Of a DNA stretch of 64,000 nucleotides, positions 12,601 through 22,816 are shown piece by piece; the stretch's first letter is position 1; every line of letters begins with the position of its first letter. This DNA comes from Echinarachnius parma (Eukaryota > Echinodermata > Echinoidea > Clypeasteroida > Echinarachniidae). Under the pieces are notes generated by a model that searched no databases, had not been told where the DNA came from, and saw only the letters and a list, made by a program, of their open reading frames with translations. The DNA lies in NCBI GenBank assembly GCA_037951105.1, contig JBAMJV010002943.1:180299-244298 (forward strand), written 5' to 3'. The translations under genes and the position numbers were made by a program.

Positions 12601-15600
12601 GTAAATTCTAATTTCATTACATAGTGTTTCTGGTGCGTCATCAATCATGAATACATTGTGTAGATCAGTACATTTAAAAAATAATCTCTACGTATTTCAA
12701 AGCTTTGCCATTTAAGATTTCTTAAAAGTTCACTAATCACTACTTCGAGGGAATCAAATTTCTTAGATACTATAATGTGCAGCTCGTTTTTGTAAACGAC
12801 GAATTAAATCGTTATTCTTTACAGAACAAATTGTAGTTTTATAAAGAAGAATACTGGTGTATAGAATGATGTACTTAAAGGGATAGTTGAGTATTTGTCA
12901 AACTTAACTTTAGTAACCAAAAACTACACCATTACGGTTCAAAATAATAGTTATAACTTCACCATGCTCAAAAAGTATACAAAATTACAAACGACTAAGT
13001 AAAACCCCTTTTTTATTGTTTTTATTTATTTTGATTATTATTCAAATAGAGCCGTTACAACTCAAGAGGGCGCTTTCTAAAAAAAAAAATTGGTTTTAGC
13101 CATTTTTCATACGAAATTGTGCATTAAAATATGTTTTGTTAAAATAATGATTCAATAGAGATATCATCAACAACTTTTTAAAAACCTATTCAGATTTTTT
13201 TCAAAGTAGTAGGCCAGTTTTGGAAACGCCCCCCTCTCAAAAAAATGAAATGGAAGCTCTTATTATCAATAGTGTGAAAGAATATAATTGTACTATATAG
13301 GATTATCCAAATTTGGCCAAGAAACCGCCTACTAATTGATATATTTGCAAAATTAGAAATTGATCTAGGGCCGGATAGATATCGCCAGCGCGGAATCGCT
13401 CTACGACCACGAGGTGTACACGAGGTGTCGCGCTATACGGGCTTGTCCCTAGCTTGTCGATATCTCCCCCAGCGCTAGCGGCGCTGACAGGTCTGAACGG
13501 GCGGTGGATATGAATTTCACAGGCGGATATTGGATTTCTTCCGATATTTCTGTATTTAACCCGTTTCTTCCTGGAACCGAGTTAATACGGGCCCCGTGTC
13601 ACACACTCACACCCGGGAACCGACTATACTCGGTTCTGAAAATACCACACTCATGACACTATTTAATCGTCTAAAAAGCTATATTCTGAATGCAGACATA
13701 CTGAATTTGTTATATCACTTGAAAGCTAATAAAATGAGCTATCGAAATATCTCAGACTTGTGACGTATCATGAGTTTTACAGCAATTGGTAACTGTATAA
13801 AGTATGTAATGTTACTTACAAACTTGAAATAATTTCGTACAGCGGTGAATGTACGATGTACCAGCCAAAATTTAGAGAAATTGCGTTTCGCTTGGACAGG
13901 CAGTATTCCCATTACGCGTACAATAATAGTGGCAGCGAAATATTCCGTGCGTGCGCGCCATGCCAATAGAGATTGTACGTGATTCTGTATGCCACCACAA
14001 CCGATACAAAATCGATTTCTCTGCACACACACACGGCCGCTGGTCTTTTGTGTGGAGGCCTTGGCTCGTATTTAAGTGGGGGTCGATAGATGCGCTTTTA
14101 TTTTCGGAAGCAACCGGTTAACGATGCTTAGGTTCGGATTTTACCACTCAAGCCCTATTTCAATACATATTCAACAATATTGATCAATATAGATGTATTC
14201 GGCTACTTTCCCGAAACTGAACTTGGGCTTTAAGCATTTTGTAAAAAATTTCTAGAAAGTCAAAATATCCCCTGGTGAAGAATTTTTGAATAAAAATATG
14301 TTTATGGATATTTTAGGCGTTTCTGAACCAATTTTGTTCAAATAACATTTAATCTGTTGTTCTGTTATATTTGATAGTTCATTATCCCACCCAAAAATAT
14401 TTTGTGAAGTGCCCCCCTATACCAACACTCAACTATCACTTATACCTTCCTAAGAAAATATGAAAGACTTTTGCATAAATGCTTTACATGATTATCCCAT
14501 AATTAATAACAATCTACATACAATCTACTTGTTTCAGTTGTTTACCATTAAGTGTAATATTAAGATCTTTAGATAAATACCTAGTGTGACGGGAAGTTGT
14601 AACCATTACTTTTGTCTTATCAATATTAATATTCAACCTGTTATTCATGTACCACTCATTTATTTCATTAATACATTTTTGTTAACAGGATTGAATTACA
14701 TTTATTTTGTCACCAGAAGCACAAATTGCAACGTCATCAGCATATAAATTACATGTACAAGACTAAACACTTTGGACAATATCATTAATAAATTATTTTT
14801 GATAAGGTTAGGACTGTCCTAGACTGTCGTTGTCTAATTGTCAAATAACTCTGAAAACCATTGTTATTCAGTCTTATTTATACCATGATGTTGTAAATAA
14901 TTTAAATATCAATAAATCCTGAGATTTCGTATCAAAGCATTTATGTAGAAATATCAAGAAAGCACACACCACCTACTTCATACCAATCATCTATTACTCG
15001 ATGTAAGCTTGTTATTGTATTATTCTTCATAAAGGCTGATTGTTCGCAAGTAGCCATATCGTGGGTCAATAAATATGAATGAAACTGAGTCTTTACTAAT
15101 TTGTCCAAAGTCATAGATATATGGGAAACAACAGATATAGCTCGATAATTAGAACAAGTATCTTTTGGCCTGTTACCTTTATAAAATGGGGTCACCTTAG
15201 CATATTTCAAATCATCAAAAATTAATCCAGTATGAATATAATAATTAAATAATACAGTAACTGATTTATCTAAAAATGGCTCGATAATTTTCAAAAGTTC
15301 ACAATCAATATTTAAAATATCAAGGTTACTATCACTGGATAATTGATTGCGATAAATGTTGACTTCACTTGAAAAGCGTTCTTGAAACGCTTTTCAATGA
15401 ATCATTAAATTTGATAAAGAGATTACAGTCTTCATGGATCACCATTTTACACATTAAATAAGATGAAGCTTGAAACCAAACTATTCATAAATAGAGCAAA
15501 TTTTCCTTGAGAAAAAAACTGGTGGATGTTAAGTAGCAAAAATCAAAACTTGTAAAACAAGTAACTATTTTCGTCATATAATTTTGTATCTAACATAGCA

Positions 15601-15762
15601 ATGAAACAACAAAAAATCCCTTTCTTCTGATACATGACAGCGATTACTAGGTATATTAATTTTATCTATATAGACGGATAGACTGAAATTATGTCAAATC
15701 TTACCTTGCACTAGACAAGCGGCAAACATGACAAATATCACGAGATTTACTTGTGGAGCCAT
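399..15762 (-). CDS. Ly6/uPAR-like (LU domain) GPI-anchored protein, gene A, three exons
   Basis: The gene is joined from exons 15705-15762, 1598-1774 and 399-682, giving 172 codons. Both junctions have GT donors and AG acceptors and are phase 1, and the frame stays open throughout. Seen: a 19-20 residue signal peptide (MAPQVNLVIFVMFAACLVQ), then a domain with ten cysteines beginning CYQC and ending CFCTGDLCN, then a hydrophobic tail ending FARLA after a small-residue stretch (NSGA). Known: this cysteine plan with a final LCN is the LU/three-finger signature, and a C-terminal hydrophobic tail without a cytoplasmic end is the usual GPI-attachment signal. Inferred: a secreted protein tethered to the outer cell surface; ligand and role unknown. 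Intron 1 is 13.9 kb and full of transposons; intron 2 is 915 bp. Gene B is a tandem paralog. Confidence 0.85.
1205..1425 (+). repeat. (GAT)n-rich tract in gene A intron 2
   Basis: GATGATGATGG and GATAATGATAATG words dominate. Rest of intron 2 (683-1597) holds a short (TATG)n stretch near 1470 and nothing gene-like. Confidence 0.75.
1598..1774 (-). CDS. Gene A exon 2: N-terminal half of LU domain
   Basis: A 177-bp exon between the acceptor at 1776-1775 (preceded by GTGTCAAC) and the donor GAAT|GTAAG at 1597. It encodes residues from the mature N-terminus (GDAQQCYQC) through CSALGGC, giving LU cysteines 1 to 5. Phase 1 at both ends. Gene B exon 2 keeps all five cysteines and the CSALGGC block but differs at most other positions and is three codons shorter. 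Confidence 0.85.
1833..2150. repeat. Foldback element in gene A intron 1
   Basis: GGGGCCTTGCACAGTTAAAA near the left end pairs with the right end (TTTTTAACTTTGCAAAGCCC); about 60 bp arms around an AT-rich middle. No ORF. Confidence 0.5.
2158..2858. repeat. Foldback element, about 350-bp arms
   Basis: The left arm (AACGCATGTTGACTTATG, GACTGGTTGTGACATCATC) pairs with the right arm (GATGTCACAACCAGTC, AGTCAACATGCATTCGG). The 21.3-21.86 kb foldback is a relative. Confidence 0.6.
2859..4080. mobile_element. MITE family 2 copy interrupted by a mariner-like foldback
   Basis: Left end TTTAAAGGAATCTAGAAG; internal GTGATGTGTGAAAATTGCATGG as in other copies; interrupted at 3128-3977. The right end has decayed near 4080. 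Confidence 0.5.
3128..3977. mobile_element. Long-hairpin element with mariner-like ends, copy 1
   Basis: ACACCGTGACCCAG + AAACGAAACCGGG on the left, CCCGGTTTCGTTTTTTCTGG on the right. Each half of the element is largely the reverse complement of the other (arms about 350 bp). No transposase ORF. Confidence 0.65.
4080..4556. mobile_element. MITE family 1, degraded copy
   Basis: Runs from GTATAGTTGAGTTTTGGTAAAG to ACAAAACTCAACC with the shared core GTGGGGCCCCACAA at 4382. The TTAA ends have decayed. Confidence 0.65.
4557..6019. other. Intron 1 of gene A: no feature seen
   Basis: AT-rich. The 103-codon minus ORF at 4731-5042 and the 122-codon plus ORF at 5162-5530 show no motif or paralog. Short interspersed TTTGCCATTAGAA-type echoes near 5230-5300 only. 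Confidence 0.5.
6020..6275 (+). repeat. 40-bp minisatellite, about 6.3 copies
   Basis: CTGTTTCAAAAACCATAATC followed by AATGCATTCAGTAACATGTG recurs at exactly 40-bp steps: 6021, 6061, 6101, 6141, 6181, 6221, 6261 (partial). Confidence 0.85.
6328..6600. mobile_element. MITE family 1, truncated copy
   Basis: Starts TTTAAAGGGACAGTACAG and matches the first half of the family up to about 6570; a mariner-like foldback follows at once. Confidence 0.6.
6615..7474. mobile_element. Long-hairpin element with mariner-like ends, copy 2
   Basis: TATACACCGTGTCCCAGAAA to TTTCTGGGACACGGTGTATA, about 860 bp, arms about 350 bp with a spacer of about 150 bp near 6970-7110. Flanked by TA. Known: Tc1/mariner elements target TA and many animal mariner MITEs begin with a GTGTCCCA-type end. 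Confidence 0.7.
7495..8880 (+). repeat. Roughly 390-bp tandem repeat (satellite-like)
   Basis: About 3.5 units begin near 7508, 7906, 8291 and 8506 at GCTGATTCTAAATCTGAAGAG-type words. Each full unit carries CAAAATGGCCGCCAAA twice. No continuing ORF. Confidence 0.65.
9201..9557 (+). mobile_element. tRNA-derived SINE, copy 1
   Basis: Starts with box A-like GGTGTGGCAATATTGGTAGAGCG, then box B GTTCGAACCC (9256-9265), a unique body (CCCAGGTGTATAAATGGGGAC), and a tail TTGTAAAGCGCTTAGATAT...GGCGCTATATAAATCG followed by (ATT)n. A pol III-transcribed, LINE-mobilised element. Confidence 0.8.
9986..11040. mobile_element. Long-hairpin element with TACAGTGCGAGT ends
   Basis: TACAGTGCGAGT on the left and ACTCGCACTGTA on the right, with TA on each side. 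Left arm 9986-10395 pairs with most of the right half; the turn is near 10400 (AGGCAAAATTTTC ... TGACAATTTTGCCT). About 200 bp near 10600-10840 is extra in the right arm. Its ends resemble the 6.6-kb family only in CGAAACCGG. Confidence 0.65.
11341..11904. mobile_element. TTAA-flanked MITE, family 1, full length
   Basis: Same 5' and 3' ends and the same roughly 563-bp length as 59442-60004, with only scattered differences, so both moved or were copied recently. Lies in gene A intron 1. Confidence 0.75.
12875..14442. mobile_element. TTAA-flanked MITE, family 1, split by a second element
   Basis: Starts TTAAAGGGATAGTTGAG and ends CTCAACTATCACTTATA. About 1 kb at 13209-14246 is a different element inserted in it. 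The whole sits inside the RT relic of gene A intron 1. Confidence 0.65.
13209..14246. mobile_element. Nested element (GCCCAAG...CAGTTTTGG ends), roughly 1 kb
   Basis: The right end reads CCGAAACTGAACTTGGGCTTTA; the left end reads CCAGTTTTGGAAACGCCCCC. Parts recur at 51863-52190 and 60250-60340. The interior is GC-rich with short CG-rich words and no credible ORF; the 97-codon minus-strand ORF within it has no recognisable motif. Confidence 0.55.
15705..15762 (-). CDS. Gene A exon 1: signal peptide
   Basis: The ATG at 15762-15760 opens 19 codons plus one base, then CAAG|GTAAG at 15704. The encoded stretch is a short polar start followed by VIFVMFAACLV, a typical secretory leader. The split glycine codon is completed by exon 2. 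The same exon recurs at 38481-38538 with 5 base changes in 58. The start is supported by conservation in the paralog and by a TATA-like box about 90 bp upstream. Confidence 0.85.
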
Positions 15763-15852
15763 TTTCACTTGAATCTGGTGACAAATTCGATGAAACGAAG
15801 GAACGATTAAGATATGTGGCGTCTATGAAGATAACACAGCAAACAACCGCGG

Positions 15853-15876
15853 TTTATAAGTACTTATCTAGCCAAT
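15853..15876 (-). promoter_or_regulatory. Likely core promoter of gene A (TATA plus reversed CCAAT)
   Basis: Read on the minus strand, ATTGG (15876-15872) is followed by TATAAACCGCGG starting at 15858, about 95 bp before the ATG. The same ordered pair lies at the same distance from gene B. Function is inferred from motif and conservation only. Confidence 0.5.
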
Positions 15877-16080
15877 AGCTTCGAATACAACTGCAATAAG
15901 GGAAAACAAACTGCTTAACTGTCTTCTTTTTCTGGAACTTATAGTTTATATGGTCTTCTCACAAGTGCGATCCTTTCATCAAATGATTCGACAACATTTA
16001 ACAGTGATTAACAGTGATTTGCAAATTTGTAAATTTGGCCCCAGCTCTGTCCAAATTCCCCAGCGGGGTGAGCTCTGGAT

Positions 16081-16113
16081 GACCAATAAGAAAGTTTGGT
16101 TCAAGTCACGTGG
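16081..16113. promoter_or_regulatory. Conserved CCAAT plus CACGTG E-box upstream of gene A
   Basis: GACCAATAAG is followed about 16 bp later by GTCACGTGG (E-box core 16107-16112), some 345 bp upstream of the gene A ATG. The same pair occurs upstream of gene B at 38848-38880. CACGTG is the binding core of USF/MITF/Myc-type bHLH-zip factors; use here is inferred. Confidence 0.35.
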
Positions 16114-17172
16114 TCATTTCGTTTGGAGAACGCCCATGTTAAACCCTCTTCATGCCGTGAGTCAATTAGGCGAGACATGAAAATACGGAATGCGTGTCGT
16201 CGAGGTAATAACAGCAATACTGCAGTGTAATTTGTTTGTTTTGGGGTCACGGTGGTGGTGTTGAAATGCAAGGGTCAAGGGGTCAAGGGGGTCGGAGAGC
16301 ATTACTCCCTTATGTGAATAAGTGCCGACACACCCCTCTAGTCACCACCCCCTCCTTTATTCCGTTGGACAACATGGGAAGGAATGAATACATTTTATTT
16401 ATCTAAAGGATAACTTCATGATATGAATTTGTTAGAAAGGAATCTTCAAGCTAACATCCACGCCTTTTCCCCCCTCCTCCCGCCTCCCCTATCCCCTCCT
16501 TCTCCCAGCTTCCCCACCATCACCCCCTCCCCCTCCGCCTCCTAGCCGTTGTTTGGTGAACGAGTAACAGTACTCATGGCAGTTTAAGGGTTACCTAGAT
16601 ACCAATGGGCGCGGTAAATTACATCCCATAATACAAAGAAAATAGACCGCGATTACAACCGGAATTGAAATATAATTGCGCATCTTAATTTTAAAGGGAT
16701 ATTTCGTAACTTATGTTAATTATGTTTGTACAGTTGTCAAGATATTGGTAACATGTGAATCTGCTTGTGGTTGATATGTAGAGGCTTTAATGATAACATT
16801 TTGTAAATAAAAGGCCAAGTAACGAGCAGAAATTTAAACAAACTATATTTCTTGCATAATATGACAAAGCTGTAAGAACACTCACTTTTTTGTCTTCATT
16901 TGAATCATTTATATTTATTTAGGCAGTATTTAGGGAGTACTTAGGAAGTGGAAAATAACAAAGACATGTTTTAGCACATTCATTAGAAGGATGGAATCAT
17001 AATTTCGCATCAGAACAACAGTATGTTTTAAGTGTGTATGTTTGATTCAAGTAAAAACGCTTGATCCCTTTAAAGTTACACTGTAGGATTTCATTGTATC
17101 CCATAATATTATCCCATAATATCACACAGAATATGTGCGGGGGCAGGAAATAAAAACTGACAAAGGGTAACG

Positions 17173-17276
17173 AATAGCAGGTGTCACTTGATAGCGGTGG
17201 GGAATACCACGTTGTTTGAATTAAGTTAGGTGTCACGTGATAGCGGTGGGGAATACCACGTTGTTTGAATTAAGTT
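17173..17276 (-). repeat. About 50-bp tandem duplication upstream of gene A
   Basis: GATAGCGGTGGGGAATACCA and GTTGTTTGAATTAAGTTA occur twice; the second copy has CACGTG, the first CACTTG. Gene B has a single copy at 39965-40015. Confidence 0.8.
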
Positions 17277-17756
17277 ATTCTCGGGCTATTGTTATTGCTT
17301 TTATCGCATAACACTTTTATAGTACAAATAGAAAGCTTATTAATTATAAATGGCGGTAAATCCATTATGTTAGGGTTAACGATATTAGTACATTGATAAT
17401 GTGCGTTGCGATCTACAAATCCATATTGTAAGACTACAACAAGAATCACATGCAAAATATGGAACAATCTATGTTCATTATATTCCGTTCGGCAAGATTA
17501 CAACGTTAACAAATGAAACATGCCTTTCTCTAAAGTTGAAAAGTTGATTTATAAACGCCTTTTGGAATTAAGCTCTTCATTTCATATAATCAATCAAACG
17601 TTGCAGAACGGCAAATAATTTTGTTTTCGAAAATGTTGATGCTCATTATTAATAGGTTGTGTAACAAGGTCGGTTCTTCTGTATTGCTAAGTTTAAAGAG
17701 TATTCGAACATAAAAGAAAATGACCAGAAATAAATAGACTAAATGAAAATGGGCGA

Positions 17757-17832
17757 AGAAAAAGAGGCTTCGCCTTCGGTCGAACCCGAAATCTCCTGAT
17801 TGCTAGACCGACGCTCAGCCATCGAGCCACAA
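17757..17832 (-). repeat. tRNA-derived SINE head (degenerate)
   Basis: The minus strand reads TGGCTCGATGGCTGAGCG (box A-like), then CAGGAGATTTCGGGTTCGACC (box B-like) with tRNA-like spacing. No complete cloverleaf with a paired acceptor stem is evident, so it is called a SINE or tRNA relic, not a tRNA gene. The paralogous copy at 40480-40552 shows that it predates the gene duplication. Confidence 0.5.
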
Positions 17833-17835
17833 GTA

Positions 17836-18924
17836 CCCTTGCATGGGGGAACATTAAAACCTTCCTCAATGCTCGTAATGGTCATACGGTCAATAAACAG
17901 CAAACTAATCTAAGAATCATTAAATAAACTATTCTAATGAGAGTACGAGCGATCACGCGAAGTGATGCAGGTAAAAAAATTACCAAGGAAACAAAATAAG
18001 CATATCAATACATCGTATCATATTAGTACACCATAAGCATACCGTTGCCAAAGGAAATAGGCATATATTCAGATTTAAAATCATATACACTTATAGAATT
18101 ACGATATTCTAGGCACATTTCTTTTTATCATATTCATAGATACAGAGTTAGAATCATATATCCGTCGGAAGAGAATATACAGGGCATAATCATATAAAGG
18201 AATTTAGTAAATTTGTCCAAATCCACTAAACTTACATTGAATTCTACCGGTTCCCTCATACCTTGTTGTATTTGTATCACCAATAGAAGCATGGAAATAG
18301 TTCGTTTTTTTTGTAATTACCCTTTCGTTAAAAAGACATACTGTACTTACATTGTACTTTGCTATTGCACTTAAACTATTATTACTATTATCTTGAGCTA
18401 TTGATATATCAATTTAAACAATTTCATTTTAATATTAATTACTTAGATAATTGTTGTATTATGCTTACATGTTACTTTCTATTACACTTACTTGATATTA
18501 CGCTGAACCATTTATTTAAACTATATACTATGTTGCTATTGATATATAATTCTAAACAATTCTATTTCAATGTTAGTTAGTTACTTAATTAAATGTTAGA
18601 TATCTTTTGTAATGTATTTTATAATGTTTATTATGCTATTTTACTGCCCTGCGCTGGCAATTATATGACAGTGTCCTGGGATATGTATTTCTTTTTTTTG
18701 TTGGCGGAATTTGCCTAATAAAGCGATGATTTAAAAGAATTAAGGTGTTGGGAAAGTCTAATTATCCACTGGAAAGTTATAAGTGTGAACAAGGTCAGTG
18801 TAATGAGTAAGCGAACATCACTTTGCATTCTCCCTAATTAATTGAACATACGATAGCCATTTAACGTGAAATGTCCACACATGTTTCAGTCGAAATATCG
18901 GATCAGGTCAATACACATATCATC
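17836..18924. other. Intergenic, AT-rich: no gene seen
   Basis: Low-complexity TA-rich DNA. AATAAAGCGATGATT at 18718 could be an old LINE or transcript 3' end but no coding sequence precedes it. Confidence 0.4.
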
Positions 18925-19644
18925 AACCATTCATCACTTGTTGCCCATGTCAGAATAGTAAACAGATTACTATCATACATTTGTAACGTGTCTTTTCATT
19001 CTCGGCTGATATGTGTGACCTTGTTAGGTGTGAGTAAATATGCAATGCACTTACTTTGCACGGCTCGCGTATATTTATCACACGAGAGAAAGGTGAGGTG
19101 GAAAAAAAGACAAACAAGCCAAATGCGGACAAATGAAGAAGAAAAAATGCGCCAATAGTCACGTGATAAATGTGGGAATCCCAAGTTATATTTGCGTCAC
19201 GACAAAAGTTAGTGTACATAAACTTGAGTTTCAATGGGGACTGCCTAGGCAGAGTCATTGGCTTGTATATGCAGATTCCCTATTATATTTGCATTAAAGG
19301 GATCTATTAAATGTCTTGGCGTGTGCAGAAATGATGAATGTTTGATATAATATGTGGTCATGTGAGCTGATATACCTATTATGTCCTCTTGGTATTGTGT
19401 GAACAATTCACATGAATGGATGTTGTATAGTCGAGTAATGAGCAAGTGAAATTGTGACTATCAGGTGGATAGTCAGGGTATGTGAGCACTTCACTAAAAA
19501 CACTTAAGATCTTTCTAACGAAATTAAAATTCGATAAACCCTATTCCATGGTTATTTGGTTATGCGAATATAACAAGGTATATGAGAAACAATTTACTTC
19601 TATGAAAGTTGTGTGGATTTGGCAATGTTACTAGATCCCTCTAA
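18925..19644. repeat. Repeat pair member (with 46727-47624)
   Basis: From ACCATTCATCACTTGTTG through GGGAATCCCAAGTTATATTT to the family 2 end, matching 46727-47624 apart from the insert there. Short overlapping ORFs on both strands look like chance. Confidence 0.6.
19294..19644. mobile_element. MITE family 2 (AGGGATCTA ends)
   Basis: TTAAAGGGATCTATTAAATG on the left and TTACTAGATCCCTCTAA on the right, about 350 bp. Others: 2859-4080 (interrupted), 47092-47624 (interrupted), and the right part of one at 1-309. No ORF. Confidence 0.55.
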
Positions 19645-20795
19645 TTAACTTACATTATAATTCTGGCATACATGTAATTTTTAAACCAATTGTTGTTATT
19701 TTTTCCTTGTATTTTATATTGCATAATTTGAATTTTATACCAATATATTAAATGTGGGTCTGTGGGCCTTTGGATATTTGAAGTGGATTAAATAAACCTG
19801 AACTGCAAATGAATGAAGCCTACTGGTCTCTCAAATTGCACATTAGTTCGTATAATTTGTTATGTGTATATTATGCCATAAAAATGTTATAAAAGTACAA
19901 TACATTTATGTTCGATGGATGTGCATTGGGTCTAACTTCATATTTGTTAATACGATTTGAAGGGATAGTACAGTTCTGCTTAAACTGAATGTTAGTAACT
20001 AAACCTGTGCGTTATTAATCACAAACTAATGGTTATAAGTCAAAGATGATAGAATAGCTGAAACCATTGAAACCATTGAAACAATAATACAATCGGCTAA
20101 GCTGTATTACAATGTGCGTGTAAGCGAGTGTGTACCATGCAATGGGTATTGCCCACCCGACCATCTGGTTGCACATGATCTATTGAATAACAGTCCTTAA
20201 TGGGCCGTCACAAATCACAAACGGAGCAAGTGAAATTGTGACTATCAGGTGGCTAGTCAGGGTATGTGAGCACTTTATTAAAAACACTACAGATCTTTCT
20301 AACGAAATTAAAATTCGATTGAATTTTATACCAATATATTAAGTGTGGGTCTGTGGGGCTTTGGATATTTGAAGTGTATTAAATAAACTTGAACTGCAAA
20401 TGAATGAAGCCTACTGGTCTCTCAAATTGCACATTAGTTCGTATTATTTGTTATGTGTATATTATGCCATAAAAGTACAATAAGGTACAATACAGTTATA
20501 TTCGATGAATGTGCATTGGGTATAAATTAATATTTGTTAATACGATTTGAAGGGATAGTACAGTTCTGCTTAAACTGAGTGTTAGTAAATAAACCTGTGC
20601 GTTATTAAACACACACTAATGGTTATAAGTCAAAGATGATAGAATGGCTGAAACCATTGAAACCATTGAACCAATAATATAATCGGCTAAGCTGTATTAC
20701 AATGTGCGTGTACGCGAGTGTGTACCATGCAATGGGTATTGCCCACCCGACCATCTGGTTGCACTTGATCTATTGAATTACAGTCCTTAGCAACT
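19440..20795. repeat. Tandem duplication, about 0.7 kb units
   Basis: 19445-20190 recurs at 20226-20790 (GTGAAATTGTGACTATCAGG, AATGAATGAAGCCTACTGG, ACCATCTGGTTGCAC), with about 200 bp missing from the second copy. Confidence 0.75.
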
Positions 20796-20845
20796 TTTCA
20801 CGAGTTAACAGAGAATGCCTTATGCCTAGGTCATTAAAGGTTCTA

Positions 20846-21280
20846 TGTGACCTTACACCACAAAACGACCGATATGTCGCTGTGGTAGTTTCTCTTTTAT
20901 TAGCTAAAATAGTCAAATTTTGTTCAAAATATGAGATTTAGGATTTTGGTATTTCCTGAATAAGCATATTTTAATCTAGCTTCTGTAACACTTTGAGCGT
21001 CGGAAATCATGTTTTAATATTATTTTTTAATCTAACAAATGTGATCTTATTACAGCGCTTTAATGCAAACTTATCTTTTAAATGGCCCGTTTCTCCCTTA
21101 TTTTAAAAATGCTTCAGCCATATTCCAAATCTTTGGTGTTCATTTTGAGAGGGTTTGCTCAGTCCAAATATGACGAATGATATACCATTTTAAAGGTAAT
21201 GACTTATATTTTAATGTTTTATGAAAAGCAGCACAATCAGTTTTCCCGACTTATTGGTCGTTTAGTGGTGTAAGGTAACC
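20846..21280. mobile_element. 435-bp MITE (TGTGACCTTACACCAC ends), copy 1
   Basis: Ends TGTGACCTTACACCACAAAA and TTTAGTGGTGTAAGGTAACC. Same length as its relative at 25293-25727. No ORF. Confidence 0.65.
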
Positions 21281-21299
21281 TATGTCATAGAAATCACAT

Positions 21300-21860
21300 T
21301 AAATACAATGTTTAAGCCTATCAGAGAAATTCTGCAAGTGACCTCATCTGTCAATCACAACTCGGTAACTTATAAGATGAACAATGCACCTTCTCCAAAA
21401 CTGAGCGCATGCTCACAATAGTATCACATGATTGAATACACTGCCAACTAACACACTTTCACTTTCAATAGCAGTTGCTATGTGAGAAAAGCCCAACCAT
21501 CATTATGACAAGAAAGGCACTGACAAGCTATTGTATGGAAGCATGCAGGGAATGCTATTGTAGGCATATTCTTTTTGTCCTTCTCCTTTTCCATCTAATG
21601 TAAGCTGACCATGAAGTGATATCAATAGCTTATCAGTGCTTTTCTTGTCCTTATGATGGTTGAGGTTTTCTGACATACATGTAACAACTGCTATTGAAAT
21701 TGAGATTGTGTGGGTTCGAAGTGTATTCACAGATGTGATACTATTGTGAGCAGGCGCTCATCGTGTGCAAATGTGCATTGTTCATCTTACAAGTAACTGA
21801 GTTGTGATTGACAGTTGAGGTCAAATACAAAATTCACACTCTAGAGAGTTTTTTTAAGAG
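21300..21860. repeat. Foldback element related to 2158-2858
   Basis: Arms at about 21335-21540 and 21620-21835 (GACCTCATCTGTCAATCACAA against TTGTGATTGACAGTTGAGG). The matching outer right sequence (GTATACACTAATACAGATAA) lies at 23360-23518, so the space between appears to be filled by later insertions. Confidence 0.55.
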
Positions 21861-22353
21861 GTGCACACAAAAAATGAGAACTGTTTTTTGCGAGTAAAAT
21901 CATACCCTACCTATTAAGTCGAGTGTTTTGGGGGGGGGTTTTATTCAGAAAAAATGTATTTTTACACGAGCTTCTGCGTATTTGTTATGCAAAGAAGAAT
22001 AAACGCAACTTAATGCATATTTAAAGTGGAACGTCACCCATTTATTTACCCGATGAGTCTCTTTTACTCATTGAAGTGCATACAATTAATATTGGATGAG
22101 CAATGCTCGAACCTTCATGACCAAATGAGTAAAAATATTCACGAGTGTGTAGCGTGGCTTTTTGCTTCCCTGTACGTCATGGACACTTTATTCGTTGAAT
22201 GAGTGAAAATCTCTTCGAAGTGAACGTGTACTCGTCATAGGAGTGATCTTACTCGGCTAGCTAGCTAACTCTGATCTGTATACTGTATACATACACGGTA
22301 TATTACCACGTATCAGGCATGCCTGAGCGGTCCGTCTCATCTGCAGCTGAATA

Positions 22354-22796
22354 AGGGTAAGTTAATTTGATTATTCTAAATTTAGAATCAGTATAATTAC
22401 TATTACTGACGGGGATCCCTTGAGTTTTAGACTTTTTCTAAAACTGTTTAGGCTATGAATAATTGGTAGACACGCTACATGTATACTATATTTCATTTGA
22501 AATTGAAGCCGCGAAAATTGTAATATTACGAACCACGTCAAGCGCGAGGCCCAATGCTGGGCCAAGCCAGGCCAAACAGCAAGGCCGCGCCGTGGCGTCG
22601 GGGCTCACTCCCGTCTTATACTAAATAAGATCCCTGGGCCAGTGCGGCAAGGCCATGACCACTCGAGGTCGGAAGAGGGGCTACCAATTATTCATAGCCT
22701 AAGCAGTTTTAGAAAAGGTCTAAAACTCAAGGGATCCCCGTCAGTAATATTATTAATACTGATTCTAAATTTAGAATAATCATATTAACTTACACT
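22354..22796. repeat. Foldback element, about 118-bp arms
   Basis: Left arm 22354-22472 (ACGGGGATCCCTTGAG, AATAATTGGTAG) pairs with 22680-22796 (CTACCAATTATTCATAG, AAGGGATCCCCGT). The loop is GC-rich (AAGGCCGCGCC). No gene. Confidence 0.65.
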
Positions 22797-22816
22797 TACA
22801 ACATTATGTTAAATTA

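Larger units (their letters stand above)
12407..15300 (-). pseudogene. Decayed LINE reverse transcriptase in gene A intron 1
   Basis: From 15300 down, the minus strand encodes an RT block (YAKVTPFYKG, then SNYRAISVVSHIS); at about 14740 comes LYADDVAICASGDK and then WYMNNRLNINIDKTKVMV. The frame is broken in places. A nested element at 12875-14442 interrupts it, after which 12872-12407 continues with RRLQKRAAHYSI and LKWQSFEIR, typical of the RT C-terminal region. Known: YADD is the RT active site. This copy is dead. A shorter paralog lies at the same place in gene B. Confidence 0.7.
15763..17835 (-). repeat. Gene A upstream block, duplicated at gene B
   Basis: About 2 kb of the gene A 5' flank aligns in order with 38539-40555, with small indels. 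It includes pyrimidine-rich CCCCTCC tracts (16460-16550), a TATTTCGTAACTTATG-type stretch and a tRNA-like SINE head at the far end. No gene is visible inside it. Identity is by eye roughly 85-90 percent, higher than that of the ectodomain exons. Confidence 0.75.
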
